Source of the DNA: Candidatus Opimibacter iunctus
Lineage (GTDB): Bacteria; Bacteroidota; Bacteroidia; Chitinophagales; Saprospiraceae
Reading direction: 5' to 3'
DNA length: 64,000 nucleotides
NCBI GenBank assembly: GCA_016716665.1
Contig: JADJVH010000005.1
Location: forward strand, 124,001 to 188,000
Shown here one piece after another: positions 18,964 to 26,690 of this stretch. A model generated the notes under the pieces. It ran no database searches, was not told where the DNA came from, and saw nothing but the letters and a program-made list of their open reading frames with translations. Position 1 is the first letter of the stretch, and every line of letters begins with the position of its first letter. A program made the translations under genes and the position numbers.

Positions 18964-19263
18964 TAATTTATCCACCATCTCTGCCGTCAGCGGATCTGAA
19001 CTGACGCCATACCCATTGACAAGGATTCCCTTGAGGTTATATTTTTCTGAAGAGATTGCGTAGAGGATGCTCTCGTCGTCAACATCTGAAGGGCCGAAGA
19101 ACCGGAATACTTTATCGATTTCGAATTCGTGCGGATGAAGGCGCAGTGTTGCGTCCCTGCAATCTATGCAATCGGGCTGAAGATTGAAGTCTTCAGTATA
19201 TCCCTGTGCATGAAGAGCCTCAATAGCCAGTGAGAGAGAATCGTATTGTTCCATATTATTCAT
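18955..19263 (-). CDS. small conserved protein of unknown function
   Basis: 102 residues, acidic, no signal peptide or membrane segment (MNNMEQYDSLSLAIEALHAQGYTEDFNL...). It contains CIDCRD, then a mixed region with KVFRFFGPSDVDDESILYAISS and GILVNGYGV. I recognise it as a small Bacteroidota family often mis-named phosphoribosylpyrophosphate synthetase in databases; its length is far too short for that enzyme and no PRPP-binding loop is seen, so the name should not be used. Two Cys three residues apart could bind metal but there is no second pair. Its 3' end lies inside the bidirectional terminator. Confidence 0.8.
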   Translation of the reverse strand: MNNMEQYDSLSLAIEALHAQGYTEDFNLQPDCIDCRDATLRLHPHEFEIDKVFRFFGPSDVDDESILYAISSEKYNLKGILVNGYGVSSDPLTAEMVDKLKR

Positions 19264-19419
19264 AACCTTAAATTAAGGGAAAAACACTTACCTGTTGCCA
19301 CTTGTTGCAATGGAGACAGAAATTGGGCTGGATTTTCGGTTGCCAAATGAATTGACTAACTTGTTTTCAGCCTGGTCAGCCTCAGGACTGGCACGGCTTT
19401 AGCTACATAAGATAGCGGC

Positions 19420-20721
19420 ATGGAGAGTATGGATAGCTATATCATCAATACGGCAGGATTTCAGATTACCGAGCTGGATATGTTTATCCGGTTACTGGTG
19501 GCTACCGGTATAGGCTTACTGATAGGCCTTGAGCGGGAGCATGCTGCTCTTGTCAAGAAAGAACAAACCTTTGCCGGCATACGGACATTTGTACTCCTCA
19601 CACTGACAGGGTTTACTGCTGCTGTACTTCATGTCCTTTTGTCCCCATGGATAGCGGTTGGTATTGTTGTGGCGGTAGTCGTACTGACTGCGATTTCATA
19701 TTGGATTACAGCACACAAGGGAGATATCGGGAGTACTTCGGAACTGGCCGCTATGCTGGCTGTGGTGCTTGGTGCACTGACGTTCCTTGGGTACATTGAA
19801 CTAAGCCTGATGATCACAGTGATCATACTGGTCCTGCTTTCATCCAAGCTAAGCCTGATGAAGGTGATCGGTCAGATCACCCAGGAGGAGATATATGCCC
19901 TGATCCGCTTTGTCGTAGTGGCCCTTTTGATCTTTCCTTTTCTGCCCAACAAAAACTATGGACCATACGACGTTATCAATCCGCATGATATCGGGTTGGT
20001 GATTATCCTTACTTCTGGCGTAGGATTTTTAGGTTATGTCTTAATGCGTGTACTGGGCGCAACCAAGGGTGTATTGCTGACCGGGATTATTGGAGGTCTG
20101 GTGTCAAGTACGATGGTCACCTGGGTGTTTTCGAAGAAAAGCAAAGAGCCGGGAGCATTAAATGCACTCTATACTTCTGCAATACTCGCAGCGTGCTCGA
20201 TCATGGTTGTTCGTGTCTTTTTATGGGTTATTCTTTTTAATAAAAACCTGCTTGTCAAACTTGCTGTACCCCTGGGTATCCTATTCCTGACAGCAGCAGC
20301 AGCAACCATATATTTCTACATAAGGGACAAAAAAGAAAATGCTACTGAATCTAAATTGCCACTTGGCAAACCGTTGGATATGACCAATGCGGTTTTATTT
20401 GGAGCCTTATACGTCGCGATACTCTTGGTGATCAGTTACGCCAATGATTACTTGGGAAATAAAGGGATCTTTATCACCAGTGGCATTGCGGGCTTGTCTG
20501 ATGTGGATGCGATCACGATTTCGATATCAAAGATGTCGGTCATCACCATATCTGCCCAGACTGCTCAGAATGCCATTTTAATTGCAACGCTCGCCAATAC
20601 GATCGCAAAGTTTGGCATAGCGCTATGGGCAAGTAGTAAGGAAATGCGAAGGAATATTTTTATCGGATATGGGATGATTTTCCTCGCTGCATTGGCGGCG
20701 TTTGGGATACTCAATCTGTGA
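19420..20721 (+). CDS. MgtC/SapB-like membrane protein with DUF4010
   Basis: 433 residues, almost entirely membrane helices. The N-terminal third has the MgtC/SapB signature RLLVATGIGLLIGLEREHA and TFAGIRTFVLLTLTG; the C-terminal part (about 170-433) corresponds to DUF4010 with LTGIIGGLVSSTMVTW and GIAGLSDVDAITISISKM. MgtC proteins are linked to Mg2+ homeostasis and ATP synthase inhibition in enterobacteria, but this long DUF4010-fused version is not functionally characterised, so a small-ion or metabolite transport role is only inferred. Complete. A tandem-octamer tract begins 6 nt after its stop codon. Confidence 0.87.
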   Translation: MESMDSYIINTAGFQITELDMFIRLLVATGIGLLIGLEREHAALVKKEQTFAGIRTFVLLTLTGFTAAVLHVLLSPWIAVGIVVAVVVLTAISYWITAHKGDIGSTSELAAMLAVVLGALTFLGYIELSLMITVIILVLLSSKLSLMKVIGQITQEEIYALIRFVVVALLIFPFLPNKNYGPYDVINPHDIGLVIILTSGVGFLGYVLMRVLGATKGVLLTGIIGGLVSSTMVTWVFSKKSKEPGALNALYTSAILAACSIMVVRVFLWVILFNKNLLVKLAVPLGILFLTAAAATIYFYIRDKKENATESKLPLGKPLDMTNAVLFGALYVAILLVISYANDYLGNKGIFITSGIAGLSDVDAITISISKMSVITISAQTAQNAILIATLANTIAKFGIALWASSKEMRRNIFIGYGMIFLAALAAFGILNL

Positions 20722-20726
20722 GAAAT

Positions 20727-20758
20727 GTAAGACGGTAAGACAGTGAGACAGTAAGATG
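20727..20758 (+). repeat. (GTAAGACA)n octamer tract
   Basis: Four degenerate tandem octamers GTAAGACG, GTAAGACA, GTGAGACA, GTAAGATG directly after the stop codon of the MgtC/DUF4010 gene. The same octamers form the inverted ends of the palindromic element at 22161-22354. Confidence 0.75.
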
Positions 20759-20789
20759 TTTGGGAGTGGGTGTGAGCTGAATATTTAGC

Positions 20790-21680
20790 TTATTTGTTTT
20801 TGGATTTCGGTACGTATGTATTGCCAAATGGAATAGTCAAGCCGAGCCATGGGATAGCGAACAATGCACTGTCGGTATAACCAGGAATCATCAAGCCAAA
20901 ATCGAGGCCGGAATTTTTAATGAGCCTTCTGCCACCTATAAATAAAATGATACCATTTTCATCTGACCCGCCGATGAAATAGTTTTCGGTCAGGATGTAG
21001 CCTCGCTGGCCGGTCCGGATCATTGCACTCAGGCTGAAGGTGGGTACATTGGCCCACTCACCGCTGACATAGCCATATCCCACGCCCAGGCTCACATTTG
21101 TATTTCGGTTCCCGACCGTTGTTGTACCATAGGCAATCCCAAACCCGGCATTATCCTCCCCGATGACGGTTCCGATCAAGGCGCCGGCTCCGATATTGAA
21201 TTTATTTTCAATAACAGGAATAGAGAGTTTGGGCGTGATCCAGACAGGAGATGATGTGCCCGCAAACAGGAACAGGGGAATAATACCGGCACCAATGGAC
21301 AGGTTATCTGTAATGCCATAACTGAACTGGTTGAAAAAGACCCATACATTCTGATAATATCCCTCCCCTTTCTTCAGGCCATAGCCATTACCCTGCCAGA
21401 AATATCTTGTAGCCTGTGGGTTGTCAAACCAAAATTCTCCTCTTTTGATCTCCGTATTACTGACCTCTGTCAAACGCTTGACATCGGATTTCCGGATTTT
21501 GATTTCACCCAGGGATGCAGTCTTCATGATGAAGATGTCAGCAGAATCCAGCATAATGGTTCCTACATATTCATTGCCATCCACTGTTTCGATGCGGTAC
21601 AATGTCTTGTTGTCCTTGATGTTTTGGGCACCGGCAAGGGTACTCACTGCTAGAAAAGCTGCGAAGAGGATGTATTTCAT
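20790..21680 (-). CDS. secreted/outer-membrane beta-structured protein, unknown function
   Basis: 296 residues from the ATG at 21680 (MKYILFAAFLAVSTLAGAQ, a clear signal peptide); an in-frame ATG 24 nt upstream only adds hydrophilic residues. About residues 28-80 look like a small domain (YRIETVDGNEYVGTIMLDSADIFIMKT) reminiscent of SH3-like repeats in bacterial envelope proteins. The remainder is glycine- and aromatic-rich alternating strands (YGITDNLSIGAGIIPLF, FNIGAGALIGTVIGE, NVSLGVGYGYVSG), suggesting a small outer-membrane barrel. No motif gives a substrate. It is convergent with the MgtC-like gene and follows the Gdx-like gene on the same strand with a 116-nt gap. Confidence 0.75.
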   Translation of the reverse strand: MKYILFAAFLAVSTLAGAQNIKDNKTLYRIETVDGNEYVGTIMLDSADIFIMKTASLGEIKIRKSDVKRLTEVSNTEIKRGEFWFDNPQATRYFWQGNGYGLKKGEGYYQNVWVFFNQFSYGITDNLSIGAGIIPLFLFAGTSSPVWITPKLSIPVIENKFNIGAGALIGTVIGEDNAGFGIAYGTTTVGNRNTNVSLGVGYGYVSGEWANVPTFSLSAMIRTGQRGYILTENYFIGGSDENGIILFIGGRRLIKNSGLDFGLMIPGYTDSALFAIPWLGLTIPFGNTYVPKSKNK

Positions 21681-21796
21681 TTGTGGCGTTTTGAAAGTTT
21701 TCAAAAAAACGGAATCTGGTTTCTATCCGATTTGGGTAAAATTAATAATTTGTTCGGTTTGGCATCGGTAGCCTGTCAGTTTATCAAAGTGGTATT

Positions 21797-22120
21797 TCAG
21801 GAGACTAATTTCAACCCGACAATGGAGAGGATCAATGTAGACATAAAAAATACCCGCCAAAACGTAGCGGGTTCTTTAAATACAAAGATACCGACCAGGA
21901 CTATACCCGCTGCACCCAGGCCGGTCCATACGGCATATGCAGTGCCTACTGGCAAGGTAAGGGTTGCCTTGTACAAGAGGTAAACACTCAGGACCAGGCA
22001 TACCAGAAACCCAAATAGCCACATCAGGTATGCATTCCCAGTGGCTGTTTTCAATTTTCCAAGGCTGGTGGCAAAGCCTATTTCAAACAGGCTTGCGATG
22101 ACGAGGATAATCCAATTCAT
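21797..22120 (-). CDS. gdx: SMR-family exporter of the Gdx/SugE type (guanidinium exporter-like)
   Basis: 107 residues with four membrane helices, the usual SMR length. The proton/substrate-coupling Glu13 is present (ASLFEIGFA), and LPVGTAYAVWTGLGAAG plus KEPATFWR match the Gdx (formerly SugE) subclass rather than the Qac multidrug subclass. Gdx proteins form antiparallel dimers and export guanidinium in exchange for protons. The assignment of substrate follows from subclass resemblance only. No guanidine riboswitch (ykkC, mini-ykkC) could be recognised upstream; instead a 10-bp inverted repeat lies 7 nt before the start codon. Confidence 0.87.
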   Translation of the reverse strand: MNWIILVIASLFEIGFATSLGKLKTATGNAYLMWLFGFLVCLVLSVYLLYKATLTLPVGTAYAVWTGLGAAGIVLVGIFVFKEPATFWRVFFMSTLILSIVGLKLVS

Positions 22121-22127
22121 GAGTCAA

Positions 22128-22150
22128 CTTAGATGTCGTAGACATCTAAG
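22128..22150. promoter_or_regulatory. 10-bp inverted repeat before the gdx-like gene
   Basis: CTTAGATGTC (22128-22137), GTA, GACATCTAAG (22141-22150): a perfect 10-bp inverted repeat ending 7 nt upstream of the gene's start on the minus strand. It overlaps the expected ribosome-binding region, so it could be a repressor operator or an RNA hairpin occluding initiation. Function is inferred from position. Confidence 0.5.
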
Positions 22151-22160
22151 ATACGCAACT

Positions 22161-22354
22161 GTGTAAGAGAGTAAGACAGTGAGCCGGTGAGACAGCAAGA
22201 CAGTAAGACAGTAAGAGGTGCGGGTGTGAGTGCGGGTTTGGGCACGATGATGACAATTAGTAGAGACGCGATTAATCGCGTCTCTACTAATTGTTATCCA
22301 TGCACACTCGCTTGCCCATCCATCTCACTGTCTCACTGTCTTACTTTCTCACAC
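22161..22354. mobile_element. MITE-like palindromic element, no ORF
   Basis: Inverted ends 22161-22191 and 22324-22354 match at 26 of 31 positions and are made of GTAAGACAGTGAG-type octamers. The centre, 22253-22294, is a perfect 42-bp palindrome built on TAGAGACGCGATT. No open frame of useful size is present. Sequences like the core are widespread interspersed palindromes in Bacteroidota and cyanobacteria. Mobility is inferred from the terminal-inverted-repeat layout; no target-site duplication was confirmed. Confidence 0.5.
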
Positions 22355-22413
22355 ATCCGTGCCTACGTGAAATTCTTCCGTAACTTCGCAGCCAAAATCA
22401 ATAAAAACAAACT

Positions 22414-22860
22414 ATGTCACTCGAATCAACGATCAACGAAGACCTCAAGACGGCCATGAAAGCCAAGGACCAGGTCTCCCTGCGCGGTATACGTGCTATC
22501 AAGTCCGCTATCCTCTTGTACAACACCTCCGGCGCAGAAGCACAGTTGGACACCGAAAAGGAAATCGCTTTGTTGCAAAAACTGGTCAAGCAGCGCCAGG
22601 ACTCACTGGATATCTACGAAAAGCAAGGACGCGAAGATCTTGCTGTCGTAGAGCGTGAAGAAATCGAGGTGATCATGCGTTACCTGCCAAAGCAGATGAC
22701 AGAAGACGAACTCAAAGTGGCTATACAAGACATCATGACCCGGCTTGGTGCTACAAGCATGAAGGATATGGGTCGAGTGATGGGTGAGGCGTCAAAGGAG
22801 TTTGCCGGAAAGGCAGATGGAAAGACGATTTCTTTAGTTGTGAAAGCGATGCTTTCATGA
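22414..22860 (+). CDS. yqeY: GatB/YqeY domain-containing protein
   Basis: 148 residues, the normal length of stand-alone YqeY. It shows the family's motifs: SLRGIRAIKSAIL near the N-terminus, LLQKLVKQRQDSLDIYEKQGREDL in the middle, and the C-terminal LPKQMTEDEL, DMGRVMGEASKEFAGKADGKTIS region shared with the tail domain of GatB in tRNA-dependent amidotransferases. Stand-alone YqeY is thought to bind tRNA or act in translation quality control, but its exact role is unsettled. TAACTTCG at 22381-22388, 26 nt upstream, is a near match to the -7 box. A hairpin terminator follows. Monocistronic by layout. Confidence 0.93.
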   Translation: MSLESTINEDLKTAMKAKDQVSLRGIRAIKSAILLYNTSGAEAQLDTEKEIALLQKLVKQRQDSLDIYEKQGREDLAVVEREEIEVIMRYLPKQMTEDELKVAIQDIMTRLGATSMKDMGRVMGEASKEFAGKADGKTISLVVKAMLS

Positions 22861-22866
22861 TGCTCC

Positions 22867-22916
22867 CTTTTGAAAAGGCACAGACAGGTCGCGACCTGTC
22901 CGTACCTTTTCAAAAG
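22867..22916. terminator. long hairpin downstream of yqeY
   Basis: Outer arms CTTTTGAAAAGG (22867-22878) and CCTTTTCAAAAG (22905-22916) enclose a perfect 18-bp palindrome GACAGGTCGCGACCTGTC (22883-22900). Located 7 nt after the yqeY stop; likely a terminator or REP-like element. Confidence 0.75.
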
Positions 22917-22984
22917 AATTCATTAACGATCAGGGTGTATATGATTTCCAATCATCAGCGTTTAACTTAAAAATCCACGTCGGG

Positions 22985-24886
22985 GTGACCTACCTGTTTC
23001 GTTTATCTATTCTTTTCCTTTCTCTCTTTTGCACATCTAATGGCATAGGCCAGACGACGTATGTCCCTGTCAAGGTTCCTGCGAAGTATGAAAAGGAGCT
23101 GGATGATGCCATGCTGCAATTTCAGGGGGGTAATCAAAAGGAGGCCATCAAATCCATCGAAGGAATCGTTGGAAAATTCCCGGATTGGACGATAGCACGG
23201 CAGAAACTAAGCCGCACCTATTACGAAACCGGACAGAAGCAGGCGGCGATAGAACAGCTGGAAGCATCCCTCTCTATTGATACCATGTCGCAGCTCAACG
23301 AACTCTACTCCCTGGGAAGGATATACGAGGAGATCAATGAGCCGGAGCGTGCTTTGGGTTGTTATACTGCTGTGATAAAAAAAGCTGCCGGTCAAGAGGC
23401 GCTGGTACAGCGCGCCACTACAAGCCAGCAGGCACTCGAAAAGAAGAAAGCCTTATGGGACAAGGGAGGGGACATCGTCTTTACCCCGTTTGACTCTGAC
23501 ATCAATACGCCTCAACATGAGTCTCTGGGGAGATGGACACTTGATGGACAGAAGATGGTTTTTACAAGACTGGTATTTGACCAGGAGGATATTTTCTTTG
23601 CTTCCTTTGATACCATAGCCAGGATATGGAGTATTGAAGATTTTGCATACAATTCTCCACTCAATGAAGGAGCACACGCATTGTCCCCGGATGGCAACTA
23701 CCTGATATTCACTTCATGCAACCGGCAGGATGGGATAGGAAGTTGTGATTTGTATCTCTCTTTTAAAGATAATGGACAATGGTCCAGGCCAACCAACATG
23801 GGCCCTGCCTTTAACAGCTATTCATGGGATGGCCAGCCATGTTTTGGCCTCGACGGACTGACGTTGTTTTATTCCAGCAGCAGACCAGGTGGAATGGGCG
23901 GACGTGATATATGGTATGTCTACCAGATCGCAGAAGGCAGATGGTCCAATCCAATAAATGCTGGCCCGGCTATCAATACTCCGGACAACGAAGAAAGCCC
24001 CTTTGTCCATTTTGATGGACAGACCATCTATTTTATGCGCGATGGCAAGGAAGGCCTGGGGGGTTATGATCTCTATATCTCTCGAAAGGGAATTGATGGT
24101 AAATGGCAGAAAGCTGAAAACCTCGGCGCACCAATCAATAGCGGTGTGGACGAAGGCGCCCTGACCCTCCATCCGGATGGCAAGCGGGCCATCATCACCC
24201 GCATGACCGGGACGGCAAAGAATGATTTGTTTGAATTTGAACTTCCCGAAAGGTTCAGGGCAACCCCCACACAGGCACTGCAAGTCACCATCAAAGATCA
24301 AGTCACAGGGCAACCGGTCCGTGCAAGAGTAGAACTATTTGAAATCAGTAAGCAGGATACCATACGCATGTCCCAGTGGGCTGACCTTGACGGGAAGATT
24401 TCTGCAGTGACGAGTAAAAATGTCAGGTATGGGGTGATGGTGTCTGCGGAGGGATATATTATGTATTCTGCCAATCTTGATGCAGACACTTCAGCTGTAC
24501 GCCAACTTGCCATCATGATGACGCCCTTGACTGCAGCCCAGGAGAAAGTGATTGTCCTCCAGAATGTATTCTTTGAATCGGGATCAGCAGCATTACTTCC
24601 CACTTCAGAGCCTGAGCTCAACAAGCTGCTCTGGACCTTGCGGAAGAATGTCAATATGCAAATCGAAATTCGTGGGCATACCGACAATGAAGGAGATGAA
24701 AAATCTAACCTGACCCTGAGTGAAGCGAGGGCTAAGGCTGTATACGAATACCTGGCAGGCAGAGGAATCACTGCTGAAAGAATGTCCTATAAGGGATTTG
24801 GAGAAACACAGCCAATAGCAGACAATGCTACAGCAGTGGGCAGAAAACAAAACAGACGAACTGAATTTTCAATCACCAAAATGTAA
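22985..24886 (+). CDS. PorE-like envelope protein: TPR, PD40 propeller, CRD, OmpA domain
   Basis: 633 residues from a GTG start; the next residues form a signal peptide (TYLFRLSILFLSLFCTSNGIGQ). Order: TPR helices (about 30-150; QKLSRTYYETGQKQAAIEQLEAS), six-ish PD40/WD40-like blades (about 160-420; HALSPDGNYLIF, HFDGQTIYFMRDGKEG), a carboxypeptidase regulatory-like domain (about 425-510; KDQVTGQPVRARVELFEI) and a C-terminal OmpA peptidoglycan-binding domain (about 520-633; FESGSAALLP, EIRGHTDNEGD, LSEARAKAVYEYL, NRRTEFSI). This is the four-domain order of PorE, which anchors the type IX secretion machinery to peptidoglycan, but such proteins have many paralogues, so the T9SS role is an inference. 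No convincing lipobox. The next gene is a shortened tandem copy 7 nt downstream. Confidence 0.88.
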   Translation: MTYLFRLSILFLSLFCTSNGIGQTTYVPVKVPAKYEKELDDAMLQFQGGNQKEAIKSIEGIVGKFPDWTIARQKLSRTYYETGQKQAAIEQLEASLSIDTMSQLNELYSLGRIYEEINEPERALGCYTAVIKKAAGQEALVQRATTSQQALEKKKALWDKGGDIVFTPFDSDINTPQHESLGRWTLDGQKMVFTRLVFDQEDIFFASFDTIARIWSIEDFAYNSPLNEGAHALSPDGNYLIFTSCNRQDGIGSCDLYLSFKDNGQWSRPTNMGPAFNSYSWDGQPCFGLDGLTLFYSSSRPGGMGGRDIWYVYQIAEGRWSNPINAGPAINTPDNEESPFVHFDGQTIYFMRDGKEGLGGYDLYISRKGIDGKWQKAENLGAPINSGVDEGALTLHPDGKRAIITRMTGTAKNDLFEFELPERFRATPTQALQVTIKDQVTGQPVRARVELFEISKQDTIRMSQWADLDGKISAVTSKNVRYGVMVSAEGYIMYSANLDADTSAVRQLAIMMTPLTAAQEKVIVLQNVFFESGSAALLPTSEPELNKLLWTLRKNVNMQIEIRGHTDNEGDEKSNLTLSEARAKAVYEYLAGRGITAERMSYKGFGETQPIADNATAVGRKQNRRTEFSITKM

Positions 24887-24893
24887 ACCAACT

Positions 24894-26370
24894 ATGCTGA
24901 GGCTCATCTTACTTTGTCTTGCTATCATTCCTCTGAGTGTAAGGGGACAAAATCAAACCGTCGTCTTTACGGCACTTCCTGAAGGCATCAATACTGTCGG
25001 TGATGAAGAGTTGGGCCGCTGGAATATGGATGGGAAGTCGATGGTGTATACATCATTGACCAAAGAAAAGGTGGGTCTCAACATCGCACGGTTTGATGAT
25101 GCAGGCAGGATGATTTCGGTAGAGGCATTTCCATTTGACGCGATATACAATGGAGGAGGACATACACTATCACCGGATGGAAAAAACCTGGTATTCACCC
25201 TATGCGGACGGAAGGGAGGCTTTGGAGATTGTGATCTGTACATGGCTGAATTTAAAGAAGGCAGATGGACTGAGCCGATCAACATGGGCGTGGAGGTCAA
25301 TAGCGCATCATGGGAAAGCCAGCCAGTCTTTGGGTTGGATGGACAGACATTGTTTTATGCCAGTTCAAGGCCGGGGTTTTGGAGGTAGTGATATCTGGAT
25401 GACACGCCGATCCTTAGCGGGGCATTGGTCCACGCCAGCAAATGCAGGTGCGGGGATCAATACAGTAAACAATGAAGGAAGCCCATATATTCATTTTGAT
25501 GGCCGCACACTTTACTTCATGCGGGATGGCAAGACAGGCATGGGTGGCTATGACTTGTATATCTCCCAGCTGGGCATCAATGATCAATGGAGGACTGCAG
25601 AGAACATGGGTAACGGGATCAATAGCGCAGCGGATGAGGGCGGACTTGCTATACATCCTGATGGCAAGACAGCAGTCATCACAAGATTTACCACAGATCG
25701 TCAGAATGATTTGTTTCAATTTCAATTGCCTGAAAAATTCAGGGCCGCACCATTGCAGGCATTGAATGTGGTGGTTAAGGATAAGCAAACGCTAAAGCCT
25801 GTTCGCGCCAGGCTGGAGATCTATCAGGTGGAGGCCTTTGATACGACGCGCCTATCCCAATGGGCGGATGACCAGGGAAAAATAGCCACGCCACTACTCA
25901 AAAACAAAAGTTACGGAGTGATCGCGGAGGCTGAAGGTTATCTCGCCTATTCTGCCAACCTGCCTGGTGATAATGCTGCTGTGCGAAGCCTGGAGATCAA
26001 GATGATTCCCCTCGCTTCAGCAAAGGGCCAGGTCATTGTCATGCAAAATGTGTTTTTTGAGACTGGCTCTGCAGCCTTGCTTCCAGGCTCTATACCCGAA
26101 CTAAAGAAACTTGTCCTGACGTTGAAAAGCAATCCCAACATGAAGATTGAGATCACCGGACATACAGACAATGTAGGCACGGATGATGCTAACATGACGC
26201 TCAGCGAAGCGAGAGCCAGGAAGGTCTATGATTATCTCGTCACCGGAGGTATTGACAGGTCAAGACTGACCTATTCTGGCAAGGGTGAAACGCAACCCAT
26301 TGCGGATAACAATACTGCTGAAGGGAGAAGACAAAATCGCAGGACGGAGTTTAGCGTGACCGCTAATTAG
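24894..26370 (+). CDS. PD40/OmpA envelope protein, tandem paralogue (one frameshift)
   Basis: About 491 residues after removing one surplus T in the TTTT run at 25377-25380, where the frame changes from SRPGFWR-stop to SRPGFGGSDIW. As read it is split into 24894-25388 and an overlapping downstream frame to 26370. Signal peptide MLRLILLCLAIIPLSVRGQ; PD40 propeller (GRWNMDGKSMVYTS, HTLSPDGKNLVFTLC, HFDGRTLYFMRDGKTG); CRD-like segment (KDKQTLKPVRARLEIYQV); OmpA C-terminal domain (FETGSAALLPGS, EITGHTDNVGTD, LSEARARKVYDYL). It lacks the TPR block of its upstream neighbour but is otherwise closely similar, so it arose by tandem duplication. Starts 7 nt after the previous stop, so it is in the same operon. 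Confidence 0.87.
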
Positions 26371-26381
26371 TACTCAGCGGA

Positions 26382-26690
26382 CTACCCTTTCTTCTTCTTC
26401 GCTTTAGCAGCTTTGATGCTGTCAATCTTCATCTGTTCAGGGCTATCATGTTTTGGTGCTTCATGCACTTCGCCCTGGTGTTGATTATACTTCTCATCCT
26501 TGGTCAGCGTATCGGTTGCATGCAGGATAGAGTCGGCTATGATACTATCCATCCTGGTCGTGATCGAATCCTGAATGGCTGTTGATTTTTTTGCCTCCAT
26601 ATCTGCCGCATTATTTTTTTGCATGGTATTGCAGGTCATGAAGGTTGAAAAGAAGAGGAGGATATTAATCGAGAATAACCAGTTTTTCAT
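26382..26690 (-). CDS. small putative lipoprotein
   Basis: 102 residues from the ATG at 26690 (MKNWLFSINILLFFSTFMTC); the longer frame has no signal at its start. The lipobox-like STFMTC gives a lipidated Cys about residue 20. The remainder is hydrophilic and probably helical (ADSILHATDTLTKDEKYNQ), ending in a Lys-rich tail (KAAKAKKKKG). No recognised domain. Its start overlaps the 3' end of the upstream T9SS-cargo gene by 26 nt, indicating translational coupling. Confidence 0.65.
   Translation of the reverse strand: MKNWLFSINILLFFSTFMTCNTMQKNNAADMEAKKSTAIQDSITTRMDSIIADSILHATDTLTKDEKYNQHQGEVHEAPKHDSPEQMKIDSIKAAKAKKKKG

Noticed and set aside
22085..22160. guanidine (ykkC/mini-ykkC) riboswitch before gdx
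   Set aside because: No pair of short hairpins with ACGR loops and no ykkC core; only a single 10-bp inverted repeat.
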